Source of the DNA: Fen-1308 sp035319125
GTDB taxonomy: Bacteria > Nitrospirota > Thermodesulfovibrionia > Thermodesulfovibrionales > Dissulfurispiraceae
DNA length: 32,502 nucleotides
Assembly (NCBI GenBank): GCA_035319125.1
Contig: DATHDG010000025.1
Location: 1-32,502 of the forward strand
Reading direction: 5' to 3'
Part shown: in pieces, positions 23,203-31,345 of the stretch
How the letters are laid out: every line of letters begins with the position of its first letter
How positions within the stretch are numbered: the first letter of the stretch is position 1
Made by a program: the position numbers and the translations under genes
Notes under the pieces: generated by a model
Told to the model about the DNA's origin: nothing
Seen by the model: the letters and a program-made list of their open reading frames with translations, nothing else
The model's database searches: none

Positions 23203-23562
23203 TTATGGTTTTGCGGCGTTGACCTTGTCCTTGACTGCGCCGGCAGTTTCAGCGGCCTTGTCCTTTATAGCGCCAGCAGTTTCAGCAGCCTTGTCCTTAA
23301 TTGCGCCAGCAGTTTCAGCGGCCTTGTCCTTGACTGCTCCTGCAGTATCAGCAGCCTTATCCTTGACAGCGCCCATGCCCTCAGCAGCCTTGTCTTTGAC
23401 TGCACCTGCAGTATCGGCAGCCTTGTCCTTGACAGCGCCTACGCCCTCAGCAGCTTTGTCTTTCATTTCACCAACATTCTCTTTTGCCTTCTGGCATCCA
23501 ATAACCAGAGACAGAGAGGCAGTCAACAGCAGAACAAGCAAAATAAGAAGAAACTTTTTCAT
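23203..23562 (-). CDS. LEA-like repeat lipoprotein
   Basis: The 119-residue protein has a lipoprotein signal peptide with lipobox LVIGC (acceptor C23). The mature part is almost entirely seven 11-residue repeats of the form DKAAETAGAVK (35-111), strongly Lys/Ala/Glu/Asp-rich and predicted amphipathic helix. This is the 11-mer pattern of group 3 LEA proteins, linked to desiccation or stress protection, and is also seen in small YtxH/CsbD-like and apolipoprotein-like proteins. AAGGAGG precedes the start. Location in the periplasm or at the outer membrane and a stabilising role are inferred. Confidence 0.85.
   Translation of the reverse strand: MKKFLLILLVLLLTASLSLVIGCQKAKENVGEMKDKAAEGVGAVKDKAADTAGAVKDKAAEGMGAVKDKAADTAGAVKDKAAETAGAIKDKAAETAGAIKDKAAETAGAVKDKVNAAKP
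23230..23460 (-). repeat. Seven tandem 33-bp coding repeats
   Basis: The array is exactly 7 x 33 bp in frame. In the protein, units 1 and 3 carry EGVG/EGMG and units 2 and 4 are DTAG, so units 1-2 and 3-4 form a 66-bp higher-order duplication. Units 5-7 are almost identical DKAAETAGA(I/V)K copies. The pattern suggests expansion by slippage or unequal exchange. Confidence 0.9.
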
Positions 23563-23590
23563 TTGATATCCATCCTCCTTCTTTTAATAT

Positions 23591-23609
23591 GCCAGAATGT
23601 CATTCTGGC
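23591..23609. promoter_or_regulatory. Operator-like palindrome in the leader of the repeat lipoprotein
   Basis: GCCAGAATG (23591-23599), one base, CATTCTGGC (23601-23609) is a perfect 9+1+9 palindrome 29 bases upstream of the lipoprotein start codon. Symmetry this tight suits a dimeric repressor. The one-base loop rules out a stable RNA hairpin using all nine pairs. Confidence 0.5.
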
Positions 23610-23688
23610 TAACATCTCTTAAGCTATCTATGCTCACGAGCATTTCTTGCATTACATAGTACCATAATGCGCTGGCTTCCGCAAGATC

Positions 23689-23703
23689 AACCTCAATGAG
23701 GTT
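23689..23703. promoter_or_regulatory. Second palindrome in the lipoprotein/tRNA-Leu gap
   Basis: AACCTCA (23689-23695), A, TGAGGTT (23697-23703) is a perfect 7+1+7 palindrome between the divergent lipoprotein and tRNA-Leu transcripts. It has the same one-base-centre design as the palindrome at 23591 but a different sequence. Confidence 0.35.
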
Positions 23704-23717
23704 ATGATGACCGATAG

Positions 23718-23747
23718 TTGCTATCAAATAATTGAAGCATGTATATT
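23718..23747 (+). promoter_or_regulatory. Possible promoter of the tRNA-Leu/galU/lon unit
   Basis: TTGCTA (23718-23723), an 18-base spacer and TATATT (23742-23747) match consensus at four and five positions. Transcription would start near 23755, 40 bases before the tRNA. Confidence 0.35.
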
Positions 23748-23794
23748 ACTTATGATATGTACAGAAGAGCATTAGGCGTGTAGTTGTGATTGCA

Positions 23795-23882
23795 GCCGGA
23801 GTGGCGGAACTGGCAGACGCAAGGGACTTAAAATCCCTCGGGAGTTTCTCTCGTACGAGTTCGACCCTCGTCTCCGGCACCA
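23795..23882 (+). tRNA. tRNA-Leu (anticodon TAA)
   Basis: GCCGGAG (23795-23801) pairs with CTCCGGC (23872-23878); the discriminator is A and CCA is encoded (23880-23882). The anticodon stem AGGGA/TCCCT encloses CTTAAAA with anticodon TAA at 23829-23831. A long variable arm (TCGGGAGTTTCTCTCGT region) and T arm GAGTTCGACCCTC are present, giving a class II tRNA of 88 bases. Confidence 0.97.
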
Positions 23883-23913
23883 TACTATATATTGTTAATG
23901 CGGAGGAACAAGG

Positions 23914-24786
23914 ATGAGCAAATCTATCAAAAAAGCAATATTCCCGGCAGCTGGACTGGGTACACGCTTTCTACCGGCTACAAAAGCGTCTCCTAAGGAA
24001 ATGCTTCCGATTGTCGACAAGCCGCTCATTCAATATGGCGTCGAAGAGTGTATATCATGTGGCATAGAAGAATTCATTATTATTACCGGCAAACATAAGA
24101 GAGCCATAGAGGATCATTTCGATTCGGCCTTTGAGCTTGAAGAAAAACTGAAGACTTCCGGCAAGCAGAAGCTGTTGGATGAAATTAACAAGTTGCGGCA
24201 TATCAAATTTGCATATATTCGTCAGCGTGAAGCACTCGGCCTGGGCCATGCAATCCTTTGTGCTAAGCCATTCGTTCCGCAGGAGCCTTTTGCGGTAATA
24301 TTGAGCGACGACATATTGGATCCAAAATCGACGGTGCTTAAAGATATGATGAGAATTTATGAAGAGAAACAGTCACCCGTAATAGCAGTCGAGGAGGTCC
24401 CCAAAGATGAAGTGCAAAGATACGGCATTATCGGTGGCGTGCCTAAGGGCGACGTAATCGAGATTAGCGACCTGGTCGAGAAGCCAAAACCAGCTGATGC
24501 GCCTTCAAATCTTGGTATTATAGGCAGATATGTGCTTACCCCGGACATTTTTGATATTCTTGAAAAACAGAAACCCGGCGCGGGTGGCGAGATACAACTT
24601 ACAGATGCTCTAAGGACATTAGTTAAGAAACGTCCAATTTATGGGTATGCTATAAAAGGAAGGCGATACGATGCCGGTGATAAGCTCGGTTATCTTAAGG
24701 CTACAGTCGATTTTGCCTTAAGGAACAAGGATCTGGCAGAAAGTTTTGCCAAGTATTTGCAAGAAAAGGTCAAGACTATGCCATGA
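23914..24786 (+). CDS. galU: UTP--glucose-1-phosphate uridylyltransferase
   Basis: The 290-residue protein has the GalU length and signature GLGTRFLPATKASPKEMLP (14-32). Further family landmarks are the QREALGLGHAILCAKPF stretch near residue 100 and the GRRYDAGDKLGYLKA C-terminal motif near 250. It makes UDP-glucose from UTP and glucose-1-phosphate for polysaccharide and lipopolysaccharide synthesis. GGAGG (about 23902-23906) precedes the ATG. Its last four bases overlap the next gene (ATGA). Confidence 0.96.
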   Translation: MSKSIKKAIFPAAGLGTRFLPATKASPKEMLPIVDKPLIQYGVEECISCGIEEFIIITGKHKRAIEDHFDSAFELEEKLKTSGKQKLLDEINKLRHIKFAYIRQREALGLGHAILCAKPFVPQEPFAVILSDDILDPKSTVLKDMMRIYEEKQSPVIAVEEVPKDEVQRYGIIGGVPKGDVIEISDLVEKPKPADAPSNLGIIGRYVLTPDIFDILEKQKPGAGGEIQLTDALRTLVKKRPIYGYAIKGRRYDAGDKLGYLKATVDFALRNKDLAESFAKYLQEKVKTMP

Positions 24787-25172
24787 ATAAAGTTTTAAAG
24801 GGATTATTTCTTTATGAGGTGGAGGCTTGCAGAGGGCCTCTTGTAGATCTGTACGAAACAGAAGGCGAATTGATCTGCGAGGTGGACGTTCCAGGCGTGG
24901 ATCTCTCCAAATTGTCCATTAAGATATGTGAAGATTTGTTGCTCATAGAGAGCGCCGGCCTCCTGGAAGGGGATGAAGAGATGTTCCCCGGTGATTTCAG
25001 ATATCTTTGTATGGAACGTAGTTTAAAGGCCTTCAAGCGGATTGTGAAATTGCCTGTGCTTGTAAATACCCTTGCCGCAACGGCTTTGTATTATGATGGT
25101 GTGCTAACGGTTAGGTTTCCGAAGCTGAAGGGTAAGGTCATAAGAGTTACAATAGAAAGAAAGGGAAATTGA
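24783..25172 (+). CDS. Small heat shock protein (Hsp20/alpha-crystallin family)
   Basis: The 129-residue protein has the alpha-crystallin beta-sandwich: PLVDLYETEGELICEVDVPG (19-38) and the terminal A-x-x-x-x-G-V-L motif ALYYDGVLTVRFPK (about 100-113). sHsps are ATP-independent holdases that keep unfolded clients soluble. The N-terminal arm is very short and the usual C-terminal I-x-I anchor is not obvious, so the oligomer may be small. It overlaps galU by ATGA and is followed 18 bases later by lon, joining a holdase to a protease in one unit. Confidence 0.9.
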   Translation: MNKVLKGLFLYEVEACRGPLVDLYETEGELICEVDVPGVDLSKLSIKICEDLLLIESAGLLEGDEEMFPGDFRYLCMERSLKAFKRIVKLPVLVNTLAATALYYDGVLTVRFPKLKGKVIRVTIERKGN

Positions 25173-25190
25173 TTTATTCGGAGGAGCGCA

Positions 25191-27707
25191 ATGAACGAAA
25201 CTGAGAAATACGAAGAAGTGGCGGAAAAAGAGGTAGAAATACCGGAATCGCTTCCTGTGCTTCCAGTGCGAGATATAGTTGTTTTTCCTTACATGATAAT
25301 ACCATTGTTTGTCGGCAGAGATATATCGATAAAGGCCATAGACCATGCTCTGAATACCAACCGCATGGTTGTACTGATGAGTCAAAAGGATATTAATATC
25401 GAATCGCCTCTGCCAGATGACCTGTATTCAGTTGGGACAGTCTGTATGATTATCCGCATGCTTAAACTGCCGGACGGACGTGTCAAGATTCTTGTGCAGG
25501 GGCTCAGCAAGGTTCGGGCACATGAATTTACCCAAACTGATCCTTTCTTCATAGCTAATATCGAAAAAATGCCTGAACAGAAAGCTGAAGGAGTCAGCCT
25601 TGAAAATGAGGCGCTGATCAGAAATGTCAAAGAACAACTTGACAAGGCAGTAACTTTGGGCAGGACGATCCTGCCTGATGTCATGGTTGTGATCGAGAAC
25701 ATAGATGATCCTGGCAGGCTTGCCGATCTAATAGCATCGAATCTCGGGCTAAGGACAGAGCAGGCCCAGGAAATACTGGAAATGGCTGACCCGATAGGCC
25801 GGCTAAATCGTATAAGCGAAATTCTGGCTAGAGAAATACAGCTGCTTACAATTCAGCAGAAGATACAGACGGAAGCCAGGGGAGAGATTGATAAAACCCA
25901 GCGTGAATATTTTCTGAGGGAACAGCTCAAGGCAATACAACGCGAGTTGGGGGATATTGATGAGCGTGCCGAGGAGATAGGTGAATTCAGGCGCAAGATT
26001 GAAGAGGCCAAGATGCCTGAGAAGGTGATGAAAGAGGCTGAGAAACAGCTGAAACGGCTTGAGAAGATGCATCCAGACAGTGCTGAGTCTGGAACTATCA
26101 GAACCTATCTGGAGTGGTTGACTGAGCTGCCTTGGGCCAAGAGCACCAAAGACCAGCTCGACATCAAGGCTGCCGAGAACGTATTGAATGAGGACCACTA
26201 CGATCTTGAGAAGGTCAAAGAGAGAATACTTGAATACCTTAGCGTCAGAAAGCTTAAAGAAAAGATGAAGGGGCCTATATTATGCTTTATCGGACCGCCA
26301 GGCGTAGGAAAAACATCGCTCGGTCGCTCTATTGCCAGGTCATTAGGGCGCGAGTTTATTCGCATGTCTCTTGGCGGAGTGCGCGATGAGGCAGAAATTC
26401 GAGGGCATCGCAGGACATACGTTGGAGCGCTTCCGGGCAGAATAATTCAGGGGATCAAGCAGGCCGGGACAAACAATCCGGTTGTGATGCTCGATGAAAT
26501 TGACAAACTTGGTTCTGATTTCAGAGGTGACCCGTCTTCTGCGCTTCTGGAGGTGCTTGATCCTGAACAAAATAACTCATTCATGGATCATTACCTTGCT
26601 GTGCCTTTTGACCTGTCTAAAGTAATGTTTATAACTACCGGCAATCTTGCTGATACCATTCCGGGCCCGCTCAGGGACCGTATGGAGATACTCTATCTGT
26701 CCGGGTATACCGATGAGGAGAAGCTGCAGATAGCAAGGAAGTATCTTGTGCCGAAACAGCTTGATGAACATGGAATAACATCTAAAATTCTTAAAATCAG
26801 CGATTCTGCAATAAGACAGATAATCTCTCACTATACTCGCGAAGCCGGTGTCCGCAGCCTCGAGAGGGAGATAGCGAATCTCTGCAGGAAAGTGGCCAAA
26901 CAGGTCGCGGAGGGCAAAGCAAAACTTTTCGACGTGACTGCCAGTAACATGTCAAAATATCTTGGTGTTCCAAAATTCCTTCCTGAAGAGGAAATGAAGC
27001 ATAATGAAGTCGGAGTTGCTACTGGTCTTGCCTGGACTGAAGCCGGAGGCGATGTGATTTATGTTGAGGCTACGCTTATGAAAGGTAAAGGTACACTCAC
27101 CCTGACTGGACAGCTTGGCGACGTCATGAAAGAATCTGCCCAGGCTGCCCTGAGTTGCATAAGATCAAAGGAAAGAGAACTCGGCATTGAACCGGATGCC
27201 TTCTCTCAGAATGATCTGCATATCCATGTGCCGGCTGGCGCCATTCCTAAAGATGGGCCTTCAGCTGGAATTACCATGGCTACAGCAATTGCATCCGCTT
27301 TCACCGGAAGGCAGGTGCGGAGGGATGTGGCAATGACCGGCGAAATTACCCTTAGAGGCCGGGTGCTTCCTATAGGTGGATTGAAGGAAAAAGCGCTGGC
27401 CGCAAAGCGAATGGGTATTAAAACTGTTGTCGTCCCTAAACGCAATAAGAAGGATGTCGACGATTTCCCCAAATATGTCAAGGAAGGGATGAATTTTGTT
27501 ATAGTAGATACCGTTGATGAGGTGCTCAAGACCACTCTTACTGAACCTGAAAAAGTAACGCGAAGGGCGTTAAAGACGGAGAAAACTGCCTCTGCGCGGG
27601 CTGGAAACAGCAGAGGACCGGTGAAAATAAAGAAGGCAGTTGCAAAGAATGAAACTCTTTCAGGCAGGAGAGTTAAAGCTTCTCAGAGAAATAAGAGAAA
27701 GGTTTAG
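25191..27707 (+). CDS. lon: ATP-dependent protease Lon, with basic C-terminal tail
   Basis: The 838-residue protein has the LonA order. A substrate-binding N domain (SLPVLPVRDIVVFPYMIIPL, about 19-38) precedes a coiled coil (about 200-290). The AAA+ module has Walker A GPPGVGKT (368-375), and the protease domain has catalytic S691 in GPSAG and K734 in GGLKEKAL, 43 residues apart as in E. coli. It degrades damaged and regulatory proteins. The last 54 residues (785-838) form a Lys/Arg-rich tail, 18 basic against 4 acidic, absent from E. coli Lon (784 residues). The last 59 bases overlap thiL. GGAGG precedes the ATG. Confidence 0.97.
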   Translation: MNETEKYEEVAEKEVEIPESLPVLPVRDIVVFPYMIIPLFVGRDISIKAIDHALNTNRMVVLMSQKDINIESPLPDDLYSVGTVCMIIRMLKLPDGRVKILVQGLSKVRAHEFTQTDPFFIANIEKMPEQKAEGVSLENEALIRNVKEQLDKAVTLGRTILPDVMVVIENIDDPGRLADLIASNLGLRTEQAQEILEMADPIGRLNRISEILAREIQLLTIQQKIQTEARGEIDKTQREYFLREQLKAIQRELGDIDERAEEIGEFRRKIEEAKMPEKVMKEAEKQLKRLEKMHPDSAESGTIRTYLEWLTELPWAKSTKDQLDIKAAENVLNEDHYDLEKVKERILEYLSVRKLKEKMKGPILCFIGPPGVGKTSLGRSIARSLGREFIRMSLGGVRDEAEIRGHRRTYVGALPGRIIQGIKQAGTNNPVVMLDEIDKLGSDFRGDPSSALLEVLDPEQNNSFMDHYLAVPFDLSKVMFITTGNLADTIPGPLRDRMEILYLSGYTDEEKLQIARKYLVPKQLDEHGITSKILKISDSAIRQIISHYTREAGVRSLEREIANLCRKVAKQVAEGKAKLFDVTASNMSKYLGVPKFLPEEEMKHNEVGVATGLAWTEAGGDVIYVEATLMKGKGTLTLTGQLGDVMKESAQAALSCIRSKERELGIEPDAFSQNDLHIHVPAGAIPKDGPSAGITMATAIASAFTGRQVRRDVAMTGEITLRGRVLPIGGLKEKALAAKRMGIKTVVVPKRNKKDVDDFPKYVKEGMNFVIVDTVDEVLKTTLTEPEKVTRRALKTEKTASARAGNSRGPVKIKKAVAKNETLSGRRVKASQRNKRKV

Positions 27708-28737
27708 ACTTGATCCGAAAGATACGGGCGTCATAATCGGCATCGGTGATGACGCCGCGATAATTGACCCTCATGGCAGCAAGATTGTCGTCACTACTGA
27801 CATGATGAATGAGGGCATCCATTTCGATCTAAGCTATACCTCGCCTTTTCATTTGGGGTTCAAACTGGTTTCGGTCAATGTCAGCGATGTCATGGCTATG
27901 GGTGGCGTTGCAAAATACCTATTTTTGGATCTTGCTTTTACCCGGGATGCTGACAAAGAGTTTTTGTCGAAGTTTTATGACGGAGTGGATTCCGCCATGT
28001 CTTTATACGGCGTTAGACTTCTGGGCGGTGATTTATGCTCCGCCCGAAGCGATACCGTGCTTTCTGCAACTGTGATTGGTGAGACTGAGAATATCGTCAC
28101 CAGAGCCGGAGCGTCTCCCGGGGATAAGATTTATCTGACGGCGTCAACTGGTGATTCGGCCTGCGGACTGGAAATACTGAGGCGTCTAGACTATAGAGGA
28201 AGAGCAAATATTCGGAATTTTGCGTGGACATCTGATAGTAGACCTGAAACTGACTCACTGAGAGCGTTAGGTCTGGAGTCAATAGAAAGTTTGCAGAACG
28301 TCAAATGGGAAATTGCTGAACCACTGCTTCGACGACATCTCATGCCTGTTGCGCGTGATTCCGGCTCTATCGCACCGTACGCCTCAGCCATGCTGGATGT
28401 GAGTGACGGTCTTTTTATCGATCTCTGTAGAATTTGCGACGAGAGCGGTACCGGAGCAGTTGTATATCAAGATCAAATTCCTATTTCATCTGAATTAAGG
28501 GAGATTGCTCTGTCGCTTGGACAGGACGCTTTTTATTTTGTGGTTTCAGGAGGAGAGGATTATGAACTCCTTTTTACCTCGCATAACTTTCCTCTTGATG
28601 AATACAATCTGGAACATAATGTTAAAGTTACTTGTATCGGTGAAATTACGAGCGAGGAAAGAAATATTGTAGACAGATCGGGCGCTAAGGCACCACTTAA
28701 GGCGGAGGGATACCAGCACTTTGGCCCTCCGGGATAA
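27649..28737 (+). CDS. thiL: Thiamine-monophosphate kinase
   Basis: ThiL phosphorylates thiamine monophosphate to the active diphosphate. From ATG 27649 the protein has 362 residues and begins MKLFQAGELKLLREI, the usual ThiL start; a TTG nine bases earlier is in frame. Landmarks are GIGDDAAI (about 31-38), TTDMMNEGIHF, MAMGG and the VSDGLFIDL block near 250. It is about 35 residues longer than typical, with an insertion around 175-225 before ISPYA-like IAPYASAMLDVSDG. It starts inside lon, in another frame, by 59 bases, and has only a weak ribosome binding site, so it probably depends on lon translation. Confidence 0.93.
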   Translation: MKLFQAGELKLLREIRERFRLDPKDTGVIIGIGDDAAIIDPHGSKIVVTTDMMNEGIHFDLSYTSPFHLGFKLVSVNVSDVMAMGGVAKYLFLDLAFTRDADKEFLSKFYDGVDSAMSLYGVRLLGGDLCSARSDTVLSATVIGETENIVTRAGASPGDKIYLTASTGDSACGLEILRRLDYRGRANIRNFAWTSDSRPETDSLRALGLESIESLQNVKWEIAEPLLRRHLMPVARDSGSIAPYASAMLDVSDGLFIDLCRICDESGTGAVVYQDQIPISSELREIALSLGQDAFYFVVSGGEDYELLFTSHNFPLDEYNLEHNVKVTCIGEITSEERNIVDRSGAKAPLKAEGYQHFGPPG

Positions 28738-29164
28738 ACTTAGGCAGGTTGTCGGTGTTAAAGATTCTCCCCGAAAGATAGCAATTTCTTTCGGGATCGG
28801 TGTGTTTATCGGTATGTCTCCTGTCCTTGGTCTTCATACGGTGCTGGCAATACTTATTGCCTGGATATTCAGGCTTAATAAATTTGTAACGCTGGTGGGC
28901 GTATATATTACCAATCCGTGGACAATCGTTCCCATTTATACAGGCGCGACTTGGCTTGGGGCTAAGATGTTGGGCATTAAGCACATATTACCTGAGATTG
29001 ACTGGAACAATATTGGGCTGATGGAGCTTATCCGAGACCTGGAACCCATTCTACCACCTTTTGTCTTCGGCACTCTTTTTGTGGGAACGGTAAGCGGCGT
29101 GCTGGGGTACATTGTGACATATCATTCGGTTGTGAGGCAAAGGAGACTAGGTAAAGACGTATGA
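28721..29164 (+). CDS. DUF2062 membrane protein
   Basis: The 147-residue protein starts at TTG 28721, overlapping thiL by 17 bases, with GGAGGG upstream. It contains the DUF2062 pattern: SPRKIAISFGIGVFIGMSPV (16-35), then a second helix and the NPWTIVPIYTGATWLGAKML segment (about 65-84), and a final helix (about 112-135). The domain is found alone or fused to glycosyltransferases; function is not established. It ends by ATGA overlap with rimO. Confidence 0.85.
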   Translation: MALRDKLRQVVGVKDSPRKIAISFGIGVFIGMSPVLGLHTVLAILIAWIFRLNKFVTLVGVYITNPWTIVPIYTGATWLGAKMLGIKHILPEIDWNNIGLMELIRDLEPILPPFVFGTLFVGTVSGVLGYIVTYHSVVRQRRLGKDV

Positions 29165-30492
29165 ATGCGGTGTTTCTCACAACGTTGGGTTGCCCAAAGA
29201 ACATGGTGGATTCCCGGCATCTTATTGAGTCTCTTGAGTCAGAGGGCTTTATTTCTGTAGACGATCCGAAATATGCGGACATTATTTTAGTTAATACTTG
29301 CGGTTTCATCAAGGATGCAAAACAGGAGTCCATCAATGAAATATTGAAGCTCTTGCAGTACAAGATTGATGGCAATAAATCACGGAAGCTGCTGGTATTC
29401 GGCTGCCTGGCACAGAGATACCGTAAAGAACTTATGAAGGAGATACCTGAAATAGATGGGATCTGGGGGGTAGGACAGGAAGAAGAGATCCTTGCGCATT
29501 GCAGGGATGCAAGCAACGTCCAGGAGCTTCGGCAAGCCGCTTCGATGAAGTTGCTTGAGATTAAGAAGATACGTCAAAAAGCGCCACGACAATCCTTTGC
29601 CTACCTGAAAATTGCAGATGGTTGTGACAGGAAATGCACATTCTGTGTCATCCCTTCAATCAGGGGAAAGTTCAAGAGCATTGCTTACGAGACTATTCTT
29701 AACGAGGCGCAAGCGCATGTTCAAAGCGGAGTTAAGGAACTTATACTGGTAGCCCAGGATATACTTAATTACGGCAGGGAATGGAAGGGATATGGTCTAG
29801 CCGAACTGCTAAAGGATCTTGTCGCCATTAAAGGGGATTTCAGGATACGGCTTTTATACCTTTATCCTACAGAGGTGACTGATTCGCTCCTAGATGTTAT
29901 TGCTCGCGAAAGCAAGATATGCAAATACCTTGATATCCCATTACAGCATTCCGAAGATCGGTTGCTTAGGCTTATGGGCAGGCGTGGCACACGCAAGGAA
30001 TATACTAAGCTGATCAGAACGATCAGACGAGTGATACCGGGTGTCACCTTAAGGACAACCTTTATCGTCGGATTTCCATCCGAAACAGAAGAGGATTTCA
30101 GAGAACTTGTTGATTTTATTGAGGAGATGAGGTTTGAAAGGCTTGGGGCTTTTATGTTTTCTAAAGAGGAGGGTACTCCTTCAGCCAGACTGAAAGGGCA
30201 GCTTCCTGAGAGAATAAAGCGGCACAGGTTTGATGAAATCATGAGACGCCAGTCTTCAATCTCGCTTGAGGCCAACAGGGAACTGGTTTCCAAGCGATTT
30301 ACTGTTTTAATTGATGAGATGGATGACAGAGTGGCTATTGCTAGGATGTGTTCTCAGTCCCCGGAAATCGATGGTGTTACTATAATTGAAAATGCAATAG
30401 AGCAGAATAAGCGGTCTTTGAAAATTGGCGAATTTGTCAATGTAGAAATAGTGGAAGCATATGATTATGATGTGAAAGGCAGGTTGATGTAG
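29161..30492 (+). CDS. rimO: Ribosomal protein S12 methylthiotransferase RimO
   Basis: The 443-residue radical SAM enzyme adds a methylthio group to the conserved aspartate of ribosomal protein S12. The N-terminal methylthiotransferase domain has C11, C47 and C82 for one [4Fe-4S] cluster. The radical SAM core has CDRKCTFC (C155, C159, C162) for the other, within IADGCDRKCTFCVIPSIRG. A TRAM domain forms the C-terminus (about 375-443). TLGCPKNMVDS at the start and the IPSIRGK context favour RimO over MiaB. Its ATG overlaps the DUF2062 stop. Confidence 0.95.
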   Translation: MNAVFLTTLGCPKNMVDSRHLIESLESEGFISVDDPKYADIILVNTCGFIKDAKQESINEILKLLQYKIDGNKSRKLLVFGCLAQRYRKELMKEIPEIDGIWGVGQEEEILAHCRDASNVQELRQAASMKLLEIKKIRQKAPRQSFAYLKIADGCDRKCTFCVIPSIRGKFKSIAYETILNEAQAHVQSGVKELILVAQDILNYGREWKGYGLAELLKDLVAIKGDFRIRLLYLYPTEVTDSLLDVIARESKICKYLDIPLQHSEDRLLRLMGRRGTRKEYTKLIRTIRRVIPGVTLRTTFIVGFPSETEEDFRELVDFIEEMRFERLGAFMFSKEEGTPSARLKGQLPERIKRHRFDEIMRRQSSISLEANRELVSKRFTVLIDEMDDRVAIARMCSQSPEIDGVTIIENAIEQNKRSLKIGEFVNVEIVEAYDYDVKGRLM

Positions 30493-30495
30493 AAA

Positions 30496-31332
30496 ATGAA
30501 GAGATTCCCGTTTCTCCACCTGCTGCTTTTTGTAACTACGTTCATATCTATGTTAGCCGCTGGCGCCTTATGGTCCGGCGTCGATCTGCTGGCGCATCCC
30601 GGCAGGATATTTGAAGGATTCCCTTTTGCTGGAACCCTGATAATAATTCTCCTTGTTCACGAGCTGGCTCATTACAGGGCTGCTAGACGGCACGGAACGA
30701 AGGCAACGCTACCTTATTTCATTCCATTACCGGTAGGGTTTGGAACTTTAGGGGCTTTCATAAAGATGAAATCTCCGATAACAACGCGTAAGGCGCTTGT
30801 GGATATCGGGGCATCCGGCCCTATAGCAGGATTCATAGTATCGGTAATCGCTTGTACTGTTGGATTGTATTTGTCTCAAGTAATTACAGTTGAGAAGACG
30901 GACAGTATGTTTTCGCTTGGAGATTCTCTCCTGTTTAAGATTCTTGCTCTGGTCGTCTTTGGAGTGCTGCCGGAACATACGGATATTTTACTGCATCCAA
31001 TTGCGTTTGCCGGTTGGATAGGTCTATTCGTTACGTCATTAAATCTCATCCCCGTCGGACAGCTTGACGGGGGCCATATTGCGTTTGCATTTCTTGGCGA
31101 AAAACACAGAAGGCTCTCAGGCATTCTTTTGGTGGCGCTATGTATAATGGCGATTTTTTTCTGGCCGGGATGGGCGGTATGGGCAGGCCTCATGTATTTG
31201 CTGGGAATAAAACATCCGCCTGTCTTATACTGGGAAGAGACGCTTGACAAGGAGAGGAAAATTATGGGGATTGTTTCTCTCGTGATCTTTATCATTACAT
31301 TTATCCCCGCGCCGTTCAGTATAACCTTCTAA
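30496..31332 (+). CDS. Site-2-protease-type zinc metalloprotease (M50)
   Basis: The 278-residue membrane protein starts three bases after rimO. It carries the zinc motif HELAH (55-59) in the second hydrophobic segment and the third zinc ligand in NLIPVGQLDGGH (183-194, D191). The intervening GFGTLGAFIKMKSPI (81-95) resembles the cyanobacterial/plant EGY-like S2P subgroup. Such enzymes cut membrane-embedded substrates such as anti-sigma factors. No PDZ domain is present. The local substrate cannot be read from context. Confidence 0.92.
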   Translation: MKRFPFLHLLLFVTTFISMLAAGALWSGVDLLAHPGRIFEGFPFAGTLIIILLVHELAHYRAARRHGTKATLPYFIPLPVGFGTLGAFIKMKSPITTRKALVDIGASGPIAGFIVSVIACTVGLYLSQVITVEKTDSMFSLGDSLLFKILALVVFGVLPEHTDILLHPIAFAGWIGLFVTSLNLIPVGQLDGGHIAFAFLGEKHRRLSGILLVALCIMAIFFWPGWAVWAGLMYLLGIKHPPVLYWEETLDKERKIMGIVSLVIFIITFIPAPFSITF

Positions 31333-31345
31333 ACTCGGAGGCGGT

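Noticed and set aside
23230..23460. The 33-bp tandem array as a CRISPR
   Set aside because: Units are contiguous with no spacers and keep a coding frame.
23155..23622. Plus-strand repeat-containing frames opposite the LEA-like lipoprotein
   Set aside because: The minus frame has a signal peptide, lipobox, strong ribosome binding site and terminator; the plus frames only mirror the DNA repeats.
23647..23664. Minus-strand TGGTAC...ATGC upstream of the repeat lipoprotein as a sigma-54 promoter
   Set aside because: The GG-to-GC distance is eleven bases, one too many.
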